Positions 14,398 through 21,174 of a stretch of 25,296 bases of DNA are shown piece by piece. This DNA comes from Parcubacteria group bacterium (GTDB lineage: Bacteria; Patescibacteriota; Minisyncoccia; UBA6257; JACRHY01), in the NCBI GenBank assembly GCA_016215765.1, contig JACRHY010000037.1:1-25296 (forward strand). Direction: 5' to 3'. The position numbers were made by a program, and so were the translations under genes. The notes under the pieces were generated by a model, which made no database searches, was not told the origin of the DNA, and saw nothing but the letters and a program-made list of their open reading frames with translations. Every line of letters starts with the position of its first letter. Positions within the stretch are counted from its first letter, which is position 1.

Positions 14398-14406
14398 GAG
14401 TGCCAA
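14380..14406 (-). promoter_or_regulatory. CIRCE operator of the hrcA-grpE-dnaK operon
   Basis: TTGGCACTC, nine bases, GAGTGCCAA: a perfect inverted repeat in the CIRCE layout. Each arm differs from the textbook TTAGCACTC/GAGTGCTAA by one compensating base. HrcA bound here would cover the -35 box directly, giving autorepression. Confidence 0.92.
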
Positions 14407-14430
14407 AAAACAGCCATCAGAAAAACACAC

Positions 14431-16122
14431 TCAATTCATTCCCGCCAAAATGTCCAAATCCCGCTTTTTCAAAAAAGCGAGACGCTCAAAATTGGCATCT
14501 TCGGAAATAAACTGCGCCACCTGCTGACCGCCGATAAAATGCGGCAAAATCACATAATCGGCGCCTTCTTCGTAAAGAAGGCGCGCCTCCCATTCTTCCA
14601 TCGCCGTCATTATGATTTTCGGTCCGGCGGAAGCGGGAAAATGCTTCTTGACGCGATTGAGAAGAAAAAGATTGTCGTTAACGTCCGGAACCGTTGAAAT
14701 GACGATTCGCGCGTCAAAAATATGAACATCGTCCTGAATTTCTTCGTCGGCAATATCGCCGTAAACGACATGGAATCCCTCGCTCCCGAGTTTTTCAACG
14801 ACATCCGGATTAAAATCAACGATTATCACTTCTTCTTTCGGCAAAACGGTCAGAAGATGCTGGCCGAGACGATGGGCGCCGGCAAGAATAATGTGCTCTT
14901 GCCACCTCTTTTCCGTCAACGCTTTTTCTTTCGGCTGCTTTTTCTCAAAAATTGACAAAAACGGCGAAAGTAGCGAATAAAGACGATCGCCGTAAATGAT
15001 AAGATATGTGGACCCCGTAATCGTAATGATACCGACGAGAGTGATAATGGAAACCTCGTTTTCTCCGAAATGGCCGACGCCGCGGCCAAGCTGCATCAGC
15101 ACGAAACTGAACTCGGAAATCTGGGCCATGGTGATTCCCGATAAAAAACTCGTTCTTTTTTTATAGCCGAGAACGCCCATTAAAATCATCACTATCAAAG
15201 GATTGCCGATAAGCACGAACAGAGAAAGAACGGCGACCGTCGGCCAAACGCCGGAAATGTCGCCCAGCGCGATCGTTGAACCGAGAACGATGAAAAAAAT
15301 GATAATGAAAAAATCGCGCAACGGCCTGATGCGCGAATGGATTTGAAAATGTTCGGCGGAGAACGAAAGGGCGATGCCGGCCAAAAATCCGCCGATTTCC
15401 AGCGATAGGCCGACCCAAGAAGAAGAAAACAGATACGCGACGCCCAACGCCCAGGCGATGCTCAGAAGAAACAGGAGCTCTTGCGATTTGGCGATTCTTT
15501 TAATCAGAGCGGGGAGAATGTTTTTACCGAAAAAGAAAATCGCGGCGAACAAAACCGCTCCTTTCAAAAAAACGACGAGAAAATTGAAAACTCCCGGATT
15601 GCTTCCGGAAACGCCGAAACCCGCCAAAAAAACCAGCGCGATCAAAGCCAGAAGATCCTGAATCAAAAGAACGCCGACCATCAGCCGGCCGTACAAACTA
15701 TGAAGGTCTTTTTTCTCGGAAAGCAGCTTAACGACGATAATGGTGCTTGAAAACGTCAGGGCAACGGCGATGTAAATGGAGGCAATCGTTGAAAAGCCGA
15801 GAAATTGGACGACGAAAAAACCGATGACGGCCGTAAAGGCAACTTGTCCGAGACCGACGATCGCCGCCGCCTTTCCGACGTTTTTCAGGCCGGTGATATT
15901 CATTTCAACGCCGACCAAAAACAAAAGCAGAGTGATGCCTATGCGCGACATAATTTCCAGCGTTTCCCTGCTGTCAAGCGCCAAATATCCGAGAGGACCG
16001 GCAACGACTCCGGTGAGAATATAAGCCAAAATCGGCGGCTGCTTCAAAAACCGCCCGACAAGAGCGAATCCGCCGGCAATCATTAAAATAACGGCAATTT
16101 CAAAAAATCCTTTTTCAATCAT
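14431..16122 (-). CDS. KefB/CPA2-type cation:proton antiporter with RCK domain
   Basis: A 563-residue monovalent cation:proton antiporter-2 family protein. The first about 385 residues form roughly a dozen membrane helices, with typical blocks LKQPPILAYILTGVVAGPLG (25-44), TLLLFLVGVEMNI and the helix-breaking FSSTIIVVKLLSEK region. The C-terminal part begins HIILAGAHRLGQHLL, a Rossmann nucleotide-binding (TrkA-N/RCK) domain in which the family's GxGxxG appears as GAHRLG. It continues with VIIVDFNPDVVEKL and the VVYGDIAD turn. It likely exports K+ or Na+ in exchange for H+, gated by nucleotide. Gene ends 25 bases upstream of the hrcA CIRCE; no terminator is seen. Ion specificity is not assigned. 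Confidence 0.9.
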   Translation of the reverse strand: MIEKGFFEIAVILMIAGGFALVGRFLKQPPILAYILTGVVAGPLGYLALDSRETLEIMSRIGITLLLFLVGVEMNITGLKNVGKAAAIVGLGQVAFTAVIGFFVVQFLGFSTIASIYIAVALTFSSTIIVVKLLSEKKDLHSLYGRLMVGVLLIQDLLALIALVFLAGFGVSGSNPGVFNFLVVFLKGAVLFAAIFFFGKNILPALIKRIAKSQELLFLLSIAWALGVAYLFSSSWVGLSLEIGGFLAGIALSFSAEHFQIHSRIRPLRDFFIIIFFIVLGSTIALGDISGVWPTVAVLSLFVLIGNPLIVMILMGVLGYKKRTSFLSGITMAQISEFSFVLMQLGRGVGHFGENEVSIITLVGIITITGSTYLIIYGDRLYSLLSPFLSIFEKKQPKEKALTEKRWQEHIILAGAHRLGQHLLTVLPKEEVIIVDFNPDVVEKLGSEGFHVVYGDIADEEIQDDVHIFDARIVISTVPDVNDNLFLLNRVKKHFPASAGPKIIMTAMEEWEARLLYEEGADYVILPHFIGGQQVAQFISEDANFERLAFLKKRDLDILAGMN

Positions 16123-16202
16123 TGTAGTAGAAAAGGTTATTATGCAGAGGGTCTATTAATTAAACCAAATCCCGGCCAAAAAATGAAGTATCTTTGAATA
16201 AC

Positions 16203-16230
16203 AAAAAAAACCGCTTCTACGGAGAAGCGG
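16203..16230 (-). terminator. Strong terminator containing a stop codon
   Basis: The minus strand has a perfect 8-bp CCGCTTCT/AGAAGCGG stem (16211-16230, 4-nt loop) followed at once by eight T residues. The TAG stop of the upstream gene (16217-16219) is inside the stem, the second such case in the window. Confidence 0.9.
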
Positions 16231-16735
16231 GAGCGGAATGGTCAGCGACGCATCCGCGATCAAGAGAATCAATATCAACGATCATCCGGACGACTTTGCC
16301 GTTTTTAATTTTCACTTTCACGGTCGCCATCCAGTTAAAAACGTTCAAATCGCCTTCCCGGCCGATAACGTGGTCGGAAAATATCACTGTCGCCCAAAGA
16401 AATCCGGAAATGTCGGAAAAAGCGTTTTCATCAACGGCCGTTTTGAACAGCCGCTTTTCCAACCGGCCGATTTTTTTGTAAGGGCCGTCGCGGAATTTCG
16501 CCACGAAATCCTCGCGATAATTTCTTTCAAGGTCAACCGCCGTCGGCATCGCGGGAATGGCGGAAAGCCGCTCGGCTTTCCGGAAATCGTTTTCAACGAA
16601 AAGCGCGCCGACAAATTCAGCGGCCGTCTTTTTGTCGCCGCTTTCCGTTCCGGCGGCAAAAACGCCGCTTGGAAAATAAAGCAGAAAAACAAGAAAGGCC
16701 GCGGGAAGCGCGGGCGTCAATCGCATTTTCGGCAT
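16217..16735 (-). CDS. Secreted protein of unknown function
   Basis: I do not recognise the family. Start chosen at ATG 16735, two bases after the stop of the preceding gene, because this gives a clean signal peptide: MPKMRLTPALPAAFLVFLLYF with likely cleavage after VFA (about residue 27). The mature part of about 145 residues is mixed alpha/beta. It has an early helix (KTAAEFVGALFVENDFRKAERLS), then strands (FLWATVIFSDHVIG, WMATVKVKIKNGKVVRMIVDI) resembling a cystatin/NTF2-like or lumazine-type scaffold in pattern only. No cysteine follows the signal, so it is not a lipoprotein. The open frame extends to 16816, but that would overlap the preceding gene. Its last codons form the terminator. 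Confidence 0.65.
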   Translation of the reverse strand: MPKMRLTPALPAAFLVFLLYFPSGVFAAGTESGDKKTAAEFVGALFVENDFRKAERLSAIPAMPTAVDLERNYREDFVAKFRDGPYKKIGRLEKRLFKTAVDENAFSDISGFLWATVIFSDHVIGREGDLNVFNWMATVKVKIKNGKVVRMIVDIDSLDRGCVADHSAPASP

Positions 16736-16737
16736 AG

Positions 16738-17043
16738 TCAGTCCCCTTTCGGAAAGTCGCTGATGTAATACTGCGCGTCCGGCTTTTTCAAAAGGCCGTC
16801 CCAGAAAAGCCGCCACTTGATGACAAGGGGGGTTTCCTCTCGCGCTCGTTCAAAATGCTCCGTCGCTTCCACGTAAAACATATTTTCGGCGCAAGCGAGT
16901 CCCGCCGTTTGCCATCTTCGCTTAAACAGCCGGCTCTGGCGATACGCCAGATACGACTGCCGCGCCAGCCGTTCGTAATAAAATCGGAAGCAGACCAAAA
17001 ACAGCAAATCCAGCAAGCCGTTGCGTTTCCCCAAAAGCGCCAT
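16738..17043 (-). CDS. Small basic protein of unknown function
   Basis: A 101-residue protein without recognised family. It is rich in Arg, Leu, Tyr and Phe, with one moderately hydrophobic stretch (GLLDLLFLVCFRFYYERL, 9-26) and an otherwise helical, charged body. The start at 17043 is well supported by AAAGGAGG seven bases upstream, one of only two strong Shine-Dalgarno sequences in the window. An overlapping frame (16788-17105) was discarded. The next gene, coding for a secreted protein, begins two bases after its stop, so the pair is very likely one operon and the hydrophobic segment might place this protein at the membrane. Confidence 0.6.
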   Translation of the reverse strand: MALLGKRNGLLDLLFLVCFRFYYERLARQSYLAYRQSRLFKRRWQTAGLACAENMFYVEATEHFERAREETPLVIKWRLFWDGLLKKPDAQYYISDFPKGD

Positions 17044-17101
17044 TTTTCGCCTCCTTTATTAAAGAGCCTTACTTTTATAAAACCCCAAACACGGAGAAAA
17101 A

Positions 17102-17230
17102 TCAATGCCGAAAACGACGAAAATAAACGAAAATAATATGACTACCGCTTTGGCGCGATAAAATAAAGCCGTTTTTCTCAAGAACGGCGATTATTTCTTT
17201 GGCGGTTATTCGCGGCAACCCGGAGGACAT
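17102..17230 (-). pseudogene. hicA: Truncated hicA toxin gene
   Basis: On the minus strand, 42 codons from ATG 17230 to TGA 17102 encode MSSGLPRITAKEIIAVLEKN followed by GFILSRQSGSHIIF and then unrelated residues. This is the N-terminal half of a HicA toxin, including the catalytic His in SGSH (residue 31 or so). The second half, with the VPxH block and C-terminal helix found in the intact hicA at 1786-2013, is absent, and the sequence runs straight into the leader of the gene at 17043. It starts four bases after the hicB stop. A deletion is the likeliest cause. The toxin is expected to be inactive. It was missed by length-filtered ORF calling because of its size. Confidence 0.8.
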
Positions 17231-17234
17231 AGTT

Positions 17235-17459
17235 TTAGACAGCCACTTCTACCGTTGATAAGCTAATTGATTTTATTTCCGGTAATTTTTCACGAGCGCT
17301 GCGTCTATCTTCTAAGTGAAGTTTAATAGCGTCTTTAATGTTTTCCAGCGCTTCTTCATGGGTATTGCCCTGGCTATAGCAACCTTGTAATTCCGGACAA
17401 AATACAAAATAGCCGCTTTCATCTCGTTCAAGTATTATTGAAAAATAATACTGTTTCAT
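17235..17459 (-). CDS. hicB: HicB-family antitoxin, second copy
   Basis: A 74-residue HicB/UPF0150 protein. The core DESGYFVFCPELQGCYSQGN (13-32) and helix THEEALENIKDAIKLHLED (33-51) match the family. There is no C-terminal DNA-binding domain. It is only distantly similar to the HicB at 2010-2258, so the two loci are separate acquisitions or old duplicates. Its toxin gene, directly downstream, is truncated, leaving this as an orphan antitoxin that might still bind other HicA toxins. A weak -10 TAAACT (17466-17471) stands six bases before the ATG, suggesting another leaderless start. Confidence 0.85.
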   Translation of the reverse strand: MKQYYFSIILERDESGYFVFCPELQGCYSQGNTHEEALENIKDAIKLHLEDRRSAREKLPEIKSISLSTVEVAV

Positions 17460-17465
17460 AATTAA

Positions 17466-17494
17466 AGTTTATCACGCCCCCGAAAGAAAGCAAA
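17466..17494 (-). promoter_or_regulatory. Weak promoter of the second hicB
   Basis: The -10 TAAACT (17466-17471) has the same distance to the ATG (six bases) as the better promoters in the window. The -35 is poor: TTTGCT at 17489-17494, 17-bp spacer. It is included because the -10-to-ATG spacing repeats. Confidence 0.3.
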
Positions 17495-17552
17495 GCCGGT
17501 TTTGTCAATAAATGGTGGCTGACCCCAATTCCCAACTTAGTAGGACGTTAGT

Positions 17553-19247
17553 TTAGTCCACTTTAAAACCGGAAAAGTACGTATTTTGGGCATTTCCGGA
17601 TACCGTAACTGCCGAATTAGCGCCAAACCCAAGCTCATAATAATCTCCGACGCTGGCAAAATCACAATTGGTACCGCCGCCAATGCCAATGCCGTAGCCC
17701 GTATTGCTCGTGTGCGATACCCCAAGTTGCGCTAATCCCACTCCGTTCTTCCACAACGTTAAACTGTGCCCTACGTCAGCGGCCGTAGCCGTCAAGTATG
17801 CCAGCCCTTGAAAACAATACAATCCCGGAACTGATACCGTATAGCGTTCGTTTGTCAAATCAAAATCCGAGGCCGTGTCAAATGTAACGGCGGCCCACGT
17901 CAGCTTTGTGGTGCCGGCACTTAAAACTTGATCCGTTCCGTTCTTGTGCGCCCGAAACGCGACAATTTGCCGCCTTGCAACCGAATACCACCCCGTCCCA
18001 TTGGTTGCGATCATCATTGCGTCGTATGGGCGAATCAATTTTTGCGTCTGCGATCCGTCGATCGTTTCAGTTCCGCTCCCGTCAATCGTTACCGCGTTCG
18101 CGTCCGAGGATATTTTTTTGATTCCAACGGTAAATCCGTTTCCGGCCGTGGCGGCTGCCGGCAAATTAATCGTCAAAGCCCCGCTTGATGCGTCGGCAGC
18201 GATAATCTTTCCGGCATCGGATGTAGTTACGGTATAAGTTGACGTCTTAGTGGAAAAGGGCATTGACAAAATACTGCTTGCCGCCGTGGTTTGAGTGGTA
18301 CCATCGGAAAATCGAAAACCATCGGTTGAAAATATTTGCCCGACAACCGATAAAGGATAAAGCGGAGAAGTAGTTCCAACCCCGACTCTTCCGCCGGAAG
18401 TGACGTTAAAGATATTAGTGGATGTAGCGACGGAAAAAAGAGTCGCGGGCGTCGTCGTCCCGATGCCGACATTGCCGGAATTGGCGTTATAAATGTCGGC
18501 GCTACTCGCGTTCCAGCCGCCGAGAAGCTGCCAAGAACCGTTGCGATAACCGCGGAAAACGTTGCTGGCGGTGTTGTAATAAACCGCTCCGTCGGAACCG
18601 GCAGGGTCGCTCCCGATAGAGCCGAGATAAAGCAGGTTGGAAAGACGAAGAGTCGCCCAGCGGGGATTGGAAAGGCCGATGTTGAGCGTCCCGTCGGCAT
18701 TGGGAAGCAGGTCGGTATCAAAAGTGGCGGCGGAAACGCGGGCGATGACCGAACGGAGCGTCCGCGAAGCCATCTGCTGGGGATTTTCCGTGTTGTAAGA
18801 AAGCGACAAATCAACCGTCACGCCGTCATGCGCGCCGGGATTCTGGTATTTGCGGAAAAAAAGTTCGTCCACTTTCACCTGCGAATCGGTCAGCGTCGTC
18901 GTGGCGCCGGCTCCCTGTTTCAAATAAACGGCGATCCCGTCCGAAGAAATTAAAATCGGATCAACGGCGGCGTCTTTCATCCGCAATTTTAAAACGGTCT
19001 CGCTTCCCCCCGCGGTCATTTCTATCAAACTAGACTCGCGCACCAGACGCTGAACGGTTTGCATCACGAAATTCGCCTGCTGAACCACTTCCGCCGAAGA
19101 CATTTCGCGGCTCTGAACTCTCAAAACGATGGTCAAAATTCCGACGCCGGCGCCGGCCACCACCGCGAAAATGGCGATGTAAATAATAAGCTCAACGAGC
19201 GAAAATCCTTTTTGAGTTTGAAATTTTTCTTTTTCCGCAATACGCAT
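17553..19247 (-). CDS. Prepilin-like protein with tail-fibre repeats and C-terminal C1q-like domain
   Basis: A 564-residue surface protein. A type IV prepilin signal QKG/FSLVELIIYIAIFAVVAGAG (from residue 12) has the cleavage Gly14, Phe15 as mature residue 1 and Glu19 as mature Glu5. Residues 15-45 form the pilin helix, and 50-180 look like a GspJ/PulJ-type minor pseudopilin. From about 185 to 330 the sequence has tail-fibre-like repeats (GNVGIGTTTP, GRVGVGTTSP, DGFRFSDGTTQTT). A beta-rich stretch (about 345-425, TINLPAAATAGNGF, then VTIDGSGTETIDGSQ) comes next. The last 136 residues (429-564) form a C1q-like domain with two cysteines (478, 528). Such fusion suggests a pilus-tip or surface adhesin processed by PilD and assembled by a type IV machine encoded elsewhere. 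Ligand unknown. Confidence 0.85.
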   Translation of the reverse strand: MRIAEKEKFQTQKGFSLVELIIYIAIFAVVAGAGVGILTIVLRVQSREMSSAEVVQQANFVMQTVQRLVRESSLIEMTAGGSETVLKLRMKDAAVDPILISSDGIAVYLKQGAGATTTLTDSQVKVDELFFRKYQNPGAHDGVTVDLSLSYNTENPQQMASRTLRSVIARVSAATFDTDLLPNADGTLNIGLSNPRWATLRLSNLLYLGSIGSDPAGSDGAVYYNTASNVFRGYRNGSWQLLGGWNASSADIYNANSGNVGIGTTTPATLFSVATSTNIFNVTSGGRVGVGTTSPLYPLSVVGQIFSTDGFRFSDGTTQTTAASSILSMPFSTKTSTYTVTTSDAGKIIAADASSGALTINLPAAATAGNGFTVGIKKISSDANAVTIDGSGTETIDGSQTQKLIRPYDAMMIATNGTGWYSVARRQIVAFRAHKNGTDQVLSAGTTKLTWAAVTFDTASDFDLTNERYTVSVPGLYCFQGLAYLTATAADVGHSLTLWKNGVGLAQLGVSHTSNTGYGIGIGGGTNCDFASVGDYYELGFGANSAVTVSGNAQNTYFSGFKVD

Positions 19248-19248
19248 T

Positions 19249-19548
19249 TTAGATTTTTTTTCTTTCCAGCGCTATCACGCGCTTCTCCAGCGCTAAAAAT
19301 TCATCGCGTCCGACTTTTTCTTTCAGTTCATTGCGAATCAGATGCAACTCGTCAAAAACCGCTTCAAATTTGTAATCCACTTCATTGCGAAATTCCTGAA
19401 ATTCTCCATAATGTCTATCAATTTTTTTATCTAATATTCCAACTCCCCCTACCACCAAATCAAGTTTGGAATCAATGTCTTCTAAAACCACTCCAAAATG
19501 GCGCTCTGAAGGAGATGGCTGTTTTTTATTGATTTTCTTTTTAATCAT
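19249..19548 (-). CDS. Small coiled-coil protein
   Basis: A 99-residue charged protein. A Lys-rich N-terminus (1-10) is followed by nearly continuous heptad-like helix from about 18 to 99, with LEDIDSKLDLVVGGVGILDKKID and ELHLIRNELKEKVGRDEFLALEKRVIALE. It has no membrane segment or signal. Similar short coiled-coil proteins with a KVxRDEFxxLEKRV ending are common in CPR genomes, where they have no assigned function. Its stop is one base before the prepilin gene's ATG, so the two are co-transcribed and it may be a scaffold or chaperone for the pilin fusion. A near-leaderless promoter lies at 19559-19588. Confidence 0.75.
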   Translation of the reverse strand: MIKKKINKKQPSPSERHFGVVLEDIDSKLDLVVGGVGILDKKIDRHYGEFQEFRNEVDYKFEAVFDELHLIRNELKEKVGRDEFLALEKRVIALERKKI

Positions 19549-19558
19549 AATATTTTTT

Positions 19559-19588
19559 ATTTTATTACGCCTAAGAATTAAAAATCAA
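19559..19588 (-). promoter_or_regulatory. Promoter of the coiled-coil/prepilin operon
   Basis: The minus strand has a -35 TTGATT (19583-19588), an 18-bp spacer and a -10 TAAAAT (19559-19564). The predicted start is about four bases before the ATG at 19548. Confidence 0.5.
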
Positions 19589-19655
19589 CTCGCTCGTTCC
19601 CGCGTATAAAACGCGGCGAGGCATTGATCGCAATTATACTACATTTCTTGATTTC

Positions 19656-19684
19656 TTGCCTCGCCCGTGTGGATAACTTACAAT
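19656..19684 (+). promoter_or_regulatory. cysS promoter
   Basis: -35 TTGCCT (19656-19661), 17-bp spacer, -10 TACAAT (19679-19684). It would give a leader of about 14 bases to the cysS ATG. It is divergent from the promoter at 19559-19588; no T-box or tRNA-sensing leader fits in the short untranslated region. Confidence 0.5.
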
Positions 19685-19705
19685 GGACGATAAATAACGC
19701 CGCCG

Positions 19706-21103
19706 ATGAAAATATACAACACCCTGAGCGGGAAAAGGGAGGTCTTGAGAGCGCCGAAAGGACAAGCGATTCGTTTATTCGTCTGCGGCCCGACGGTTTA
19801 CGATTATTCGCACATCGGCCACGCCCGAACTTACATCGCTTTTGACATCGCCGTCCGCTGGCTTAAAGCGTCCGGCTTTAATGTTTTTTATCTTCAAAAC
19901 ATCACCGACGTTGACGATAAAATAATCAACCGCGCCGAATCCGAAAATAAAAATCCCCTTACCCTTGCCCGTTTCTTTGAAAAAGAATACCGGAAAGATA
20001 TGAGATCGCTCGGGATCGTCTCCGTGGATAAATACGCCCGCGCCGCCGCTCACCTCAAAGAAATAAAAAAACAAATCGCCGTTTTGCTGAAAAAGGGCTT
20101 CGCTTATCAAACCAAAAACGGCGTTTATTTTGAGGTGAAAAAATTCAACGGCTACGGAAAGCTGTCACGGCAGAATCTTGAAGAAACGCGCCGCGGCTGG
20201 CGGATAGAACCCGACCCGGAAAAAAAAGACCCTCTGGATTTCGCGCTTTGGAAAAACCGAAAAAGCGGCGAGTTGGCGTGGCCGTCGCCGTGGGGCGCGG
20301 GACGTCCGGGCTGGCACATTGAAGACACCGCCATCGCCGAGAAATTTTTCGGCCCGCGATACGACATTCACGGCGGAGCGGTAGATCTGAAATTTCCCCA
20401 TCACGAATCGGAGATCGCCCAGGCGGAGGCGGCTTCCGGAAAAAAACCGTTCGTGAAAATCTGGATGCATGCCGGCTTTCTGCTCGTCGGCGGCGAAAAA
20501 ATGTCCAAAAGCTCGGGAAATTTCATCACCATCCGGGATTTTCTTAAAAATCACGACGCCGCCGCGTTGAGATTGCTTATCGCCTCCCACCACTATCGTT
20601 CGCCGGTGGATTATTCCGAATCGCTCGTCCAAAACGCCGAAAATTCTCTTAAAACCATCGCGGAATTTCTCGGAAAGGCGGAATTGATGAAAAAACGGGA
20701 GAAAAAGAAAAAGACCGGAGCGGGAACCGGAAAACGCCTTAACGAAAAAAAATACGCCGAGGAATTCAGAGGGGCGATGAACGACGACTTCAACGCCGCG
20801 AAAGCGTTGGCGGTCGTTTTTGATTTTATCGCCTCGCTTCAGAGAGATTTATGGACGCTTTCCACGGCCGATGCGAAAAAAGCGGGCAATTTCGTCCGAG
20901 AAAAGCTCTCAATTCTCGGAATTGAGATTAAAACGGCCAAAATTCCCCTGAAAATAAAGGTCTTGGCCGAGAAACGGGAAAAATTAAGGAGAAATAAACA
21001 GTTTATCCCCGCCGACCACTTGAGAAAAACGGCGGAATCGTTAGGATATAGCGTAGAAGACACGCCGGCTGGACCGTACGTTAAACCGCTTGAGCGGGAT
21101 TAA
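19706..21103 (+). CDS. cysS: Cysteinyl-tRNA synthetase
   Basis: Complete 465-residue class I synthetase charging tRNA-Cys. The HIGH motif is at 36-39 (YSHIGHART) and KMSKS at 265-269. Zinc-site residues that recognise the cysteine thiol are Cys27 (FVCGPTVYD), His232 and Glu236 (FPHHESEIAQ). The fourth ligand, normally Cys in GWHIECSA, is Asp207 here (GWHIEDTA). Archaeal and CPR-type enzymes show such variants, so activity is still expected, but the coordination is unusual. The anticodon-binding helical end is present. dnaB follows after 71 bases, and the three plus-strand genes cysS, dnaB and recR may share transcripts. Confidence 0.96.
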   Translation: MKIYNTLSGKREVLRAPKGQAIRLFVCGPTVYDYSHIGHARTYIAFDIAVRWLKASGFNVFYLQNITDVDDKIINRAESENKNPLTLARFFEKEYRKDMRSLGIVSVDKYARAAAHLKEIKKQIAVLLKKGFAYQTKNGVYFEVKKFNGYGKLSRQNLEETRRGWRIEPDPEKKDPLDFALWKNRKSGELAWPSPWGAGRPGWHIEDTAIAEKFFGPRYDIHGGAVDLKFPHHESEIAQAEAASGKKPFVKIWMHAGFLLVGGEKMSKSSGNFITIRDFLKNHDAAALRLLIASHHYRSPVDYSESLVQNAENSLKTIAEFLGKAELMKKREKKKKTGAGTGKRLNEKKYAEEFRGAMNDDFNAAKALAVVFDFIASLQRDLWTLSTADAKKAGNFVREKLSILGIEIKTAKIPLKIKVLAEKREKLRRNKQFIPADHLRKTAESLGYSVEDTPAGPYVKPLERD

Positions 21104-21174
21104 AGACAATCGTTCTCCCGTCGGAAAACCCGCCGGAGCATAATAGACCTATTAATAACCTTTTTAATTTTTAA

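Noticed and set aside
16788..17105. 105-residue minus-strand frame overlapping the gene at 16738-17043
   Set aside because: It has no Shine-Dalgarno sequence and overlaps a frame that does, with tight spacing to the next gene.
18227..18814. 195-residue minus-strand frame inside the prepilin-C1q gene
   Set aside because: Pro/Ser/Arg-rich off-frame reading of a repetitive gene; the in-frame protein has clear domains.
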